Source of the DNA: SYLG01 sp965226945
Lineage (GTDB): Bacteria > Planctomycetota > Planctomycetia > Gemmatales > Gemmataceae
Assembly: GCA_965226945.1 (NCBI GenBank)
Contig: OZ245717.1
Span: 7,502,001 to 7,566,000 of the forward strand
Length of the DNA stretch: 64,000 nucleotides
Direction of reading: 5' to 3'
Positions 61,695 to 64,000 of this stretch are shown piece by piece. The notes beneath the pieces are model-generated. The model had not been told where the DNA came from, searched no databases, and worked only from the letters and a program-made list of their open reading frames with translations. The position numbers and the translations under genes are program-made. Within the stretch, counting starts at the first letter, position 1; each line of letters begins with the position of its first letter.

Positions 61695-64000
61695 TTACGC
61701 CACGTCGATCGTGAGGACACTGGCTGCCAGCGCCAGGTTTTTGCCGCCGTTGGCCGTACCACCATCGTCTTCGACCTTGAAGGAGATCGCGGCAAAGCCT
61801 TTGCCGTTCGCCGTGGAGGGCAGGGCGTACTTCAGCTTGCCGGCGACGATATCGGCAACACTGACAAAGGCATTCACCTTGAGTGCGACGCCGTTCAGTG
61901 ACAGTGTTCCCTTCCCCTTGGCGGGAAGCACCGTGAACTGGACCCGGCTCAGTCCATTTGGCGGAATGTCTTTCGCATCGACGAGGGCGAACTGGTCAAG
62001 CGTGAAGATGAAGGGGACAGCTTTTGAGACCGTAAGCCGTTGATTGATCGCGGTCGGTGCGTCGTTGACGGCAGTCACGGTAAATGTGATTCGGTTGGCG
62101 TCGACCGCAAGGTTCACGCCTGCACGGGCCGTGCCTCCATTATCCCGGACTTTGAAATTGAAACCGACTAAGCCGATACCGTTCGCGTCAGTTGGAGGCG
62201 TGTAGGCGAACTTGCCTGCGGTGATGTCCTGAATAAAGATCTCCTGCTGGGCCTTGATCACTTTTCCAGCAAGACTTAAGGTCCCACTCTCGGGAATGGA
62301 GACAATTTGTACACTAGATAGCGCGTTGGCAGGGTTGTCATTCGGATCAATGAGCTTGAAGTCGGCGGCAGTGAACTTGTACAGCCGTTCTTCGAATAAT
62401 TTAATCTCCCTGTCCGAGCCAAAGGGAGCATCGTTGATTGAGGCCACGTTCCAGGTTAATTTCTTGGGTTTTGTATCGAGGTTCGCCCCGCCGTTGGCTG
62501 TGTCTCCATTGTCACGGACCTTGAAGGAAATTGAAGCGTAGGCGATGCCCGAGGCACCATGGGCCGGCGTGAAAACCAGGTTGCCCTCCCACCACCACCA
62601 AATGGGAATCTCTTGGTTGAGCTGAATGCTCTCGCCGAAATAGGTCAACGAACCCTTGGCGGGTAAAGCCGTAATGACAACGGACTGAAAAGAGTTTGCT
62701 GGAGAATCGGAACTATCGAAAAATCCAAAATCACTATTCTTGATTGCATAGGAAATATCTTCATCGATGGAAATCGTTTTGTCTTTTCCTGAAGGCGCAT
62801 CGCTGACGGGGGTGATATGAAAAGTAAGGGTGTTCGCGCTGACTGCAAGATCATTGCCAGTTCCTTGACGACCGCCATTGTCACGGTTGCGAAAGGTGAG
62901 CTTGGCAAAAGACTCGCCGGCCCCGTTCTTGGGTGGAGCGTAGGCCAATTTACCAGCGCGGAGGGCCGCAATCGGAATTTCTTGATTGGCGACCACGGCC
63001 TTACCGCCGAGAGACAAAATGCCGTTAGCCGGAAGCGTGACGATTTTGACGGACAACAACCCATTGGCCGGCGAGTCGGCCGCATCGGCGAAACCAAAGT
63101 CGAGTTCTTTTAGAATAACCGCTTGATCCTCCAGGGAAACCAGAGTTTTATCGAGACCGGTCGGTGGATCGTTGACAGCGGCCACAACTTTCAACTGAAA
63201 ATCCAAAGTGACCGTTTTGAGATCGTGCCGAGCGAAGAGCGTAAAAGAGTAATTTCCAAGCTTGGAAGGCTTTCCGGAAAGCAGGCCAGTGCGTTGATCG
63301 AACTGGATTCCCGGAGGAAGTGCCCCTTTGCCAACGGAGATCGCCGCATACGGATATCCACGAATGGGTACAAGCGTCGAAAAGTCCTGATTGAGTTGGG
63401 CGGCCAAACTCGGGCTCTTCGTCACGGAAACCCAGGGAAGTTGTTCCCCTGGTGTGGCAAAACTGACAAATTTTCGAGCGGGAGGTATCAGGAAACCGCC
63501 CCACTCGGACCTACCCCAGGCCTGGATCGTGCCGTCCTGTTTCAAAGCCGCGAACGCATTCTGGTTGGCGACAATCTCCTTGAAGCCAGTGCCTTGGGCC
63601 GGATACTGAATGTTGAGATCCCCCCAACTGGAAATCGAACCATCTGAGTTCAAGGCAGCAAAACCCAGGGAGTTGGGCACGATTGCCAGATAACCCGCTC
63701 CATCAGGAGCGTTCCGTCCGCCCGTGTCGAGGTCACCCCATGACTCAATGGAACCGTCGGACCTGAGGGCGGCAAACGCGTTTCCATTTCCAATCACGCG
63801 TACAAAACCATTACCAGTAGGAGCGGCGCTTGCGTTGTTCGGGAAAAACCCCCACGAAGCCACCGACCCATCCAGCGTCAACGCGGCAAATGAACCGCCG
63901 TTTGCGATAATCGTGACATATCCGGCGGATGTGGGCACATCTTTGCCTTCGTTGGGAAGGGATCCCCACGACGAAATGGTTCCGTCGGATTTCAAAGCTG
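61695..64000 (-). CDS. Surface protein with RCC1-like and cadherin-like repeats (5' end outside window)
   Basis: The frame enters from the right edge without a start; about 766 residues are visible. The first part has RCC1/regulator-of-chromosome-condensation-like repeats with a recurring FAAL-x2-DGSI-x-SWG core, at least five copies (FAALTLDGSVASWG, FAALRSDGSIESWG, FAALNSDGSISSWG, FAALKQDGTIQAWG). A putative-Ig (He_PIG) segment follows (LPPGIQFDQRTGLLSGKPSK). Then come four ~120-residue cadherin-like repeats, each starting NDAP/NDPP-G and containing a SPAN-LSSV...LPA-G-LSL-G pattern and a FKVRDNGGTA-GG end. It is certainly exported and probably adhesive or structural. The second cadherin repeat carries an odd run of four tryptophans. 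Confidence 0.85.
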   Translation of the reverse strand, partial: ALKSDGTISSWGSLPNEGKDVPTSAGYVTIIANGGSFAALTLDGSVASWGFFPNNASAAPTGNGFVRVIGNGNAFAALRSDGSIESWGDLDTGGRNAPDGAGYLAIVPNSLGFAALNSDGSISSWGDLNIQYPAQGTGFKEIVANQNAFAALKQDGTIQAWGRSEWGGFLIPPARKFVSFATPGEQLPWVSVTKSPSLAAQLNQDFSTLVPIRGYPYAAISVGKGALPPGIQFDQRTGLLSGKPSKLGNYSFTLFARHDLKTVTLDFQLKVVAAVNDPPTGLDKTLVSLEDQAVILKELDFGFADAADSPANGLLSVKIVTLPANGILSLGGKAVVANQEIPIAALRAGKLAYAPPKNGAGESFAKLTFRNRDNGGRQGTGNDLAVSANTLTFHITPVSDAPSGKDKTISIDEDISYAIKNSDFGFFDSSDSPANSFQSVVITALPAKGSLTYFGESIQLNQEIPIWWWWEGNLVFTPAHGASGIAYASISFKVRDNGDTANGGANLDTKPKKLTWNVASINDAPFGSDREIKLFEERLYKFTAADFKLIDPNDNPANALSSVQIVSIPESGTLSLAGKVIKAQQEIFIQDITAGKFAYTPPTDANGIGLVGFNFKVRDNGGTARAGVNLAVDANRITFTVTAVNDAPTAINQRLTVSKAVPFIFTLDQFALVDAKDIPPNGLSRVQFTVLPAKGKGTLSLNGVALKVNAFVSVADIVAGKLKYALPSTANGKGFAAISFKVEDDGGTANGGKNLALAASVLTIDVA
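61716..63190 (-). repeat. Four tandem cadherin-like repeats of about 360 bp
   Basis: Successive units begin PPTGLDKTLVSLEDQ, APSGKDKTISIDED, APFGSDREIKLFEE and APTAINQRLTVSKA on the protein. All contain an LP-G-LSL-G stretch and a final RDNGG/EDDGGTANGG. They are diverged at the DNA level, so this is an old duplication within the gene. Confidence 0.8.

Noticed and set aside
1..64000. CRISPR arrays, tRNA and rRNA genes
   Set aside because: I looked for regularly spaced short repeats and for conserved RNA gene sequences and saw none. The repeats present are protein-coding domain repeats or operators. A dedicated RNA search could still find a small RNA.

Overview
The window looks like a chromosomal segment of a planctomycete, probably from the Gemmata/Isosphaera/Pirellula part of the phylum. 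This is inferred from content, not from a marker gene. It carries a linked DUF1549/DUF1553 cytochrome and DUF1501 gene pair, ECF sigma factors beside a Ser/Thr kinase and a membrane regulator, several BlaI/M56 (BlaR1-like) pairs, very large secreted proteins, and GC-rich DNA with long intergenic gaps. No rRNA, tRNA or CRISPR was seen.

Layout. 1-4.1 kb: a kinase with a zinc-finger anti-sigma-like N-terminus (cut by the left edge) and its ECF sigma factor, divergent from a second ECF sigma factor coupled to a membrane-anchored regulator. 4.2-8.2 kb: a leftward GntR (YtrA-type) - ABC ATPase - permease operon whose promoter overlaps a palindromic operator. 8.5-9.6 kb: a small Cro/CI-type regulator with a membrane protein, behind a TGTAAA-N6-TTTACA palindrome. 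9.7-31.9 kb: a leftward block of BlaI/M56 genes with giant sensor proteins (2,046, at least 1,989 and 2,224 aa). The second giant gene is broken near its 3' end by an IS3-family element, and its severed tail survives beyond the element. Its blaI has been reduced to a 49-codon stub. 32-35.8 kb: secreted YCII-like, thioredoxin-like and hypothetical proteins. 35.8-38.4 kb: a third BlaI/M56 pair, rightward, with leucine-rich repeats in place of the giant sensor. 38.4-49.3 kb: a UPF0178 protein, a BNR/VPS10-type propeller protein and a 2.1-kb-residue-class secreted protein. 49.6-55.4 kb: a DUF5009-like membrane protein and the DUF1501 + DUF1549/1553 operon. 55.9-61.5 kb: a catabolic-looking cluster of an aspartoacylase-like hydrolase, two enolase-superfamily enzymes, a creatininase-family amidohydrolase and a convergent MFS carrier. 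61.7 kb to the end: an RCC1-like/cadherin-like surface protein that runs off the right edge.

The most interesting system is the set of BlaI/M56 modules. Three blaI promoters carry three different palindromes: TAGCGAAA/TTTCGCTA, CGTTAA/TTAACG and CTACA-N3-TGTAG. This suggests three insulated circuits. The three giant M56 proteins share a repeated, apparently unnamed module centred on a GWxPGxxxLWV-like core. Each protein has three copies, nine in total, embedded in large extra regions that ordinary BlaR1/MecR1 proteins lack. I could run no homology search. Family names rest on motifs I can read, and novelty is a hypothesis.
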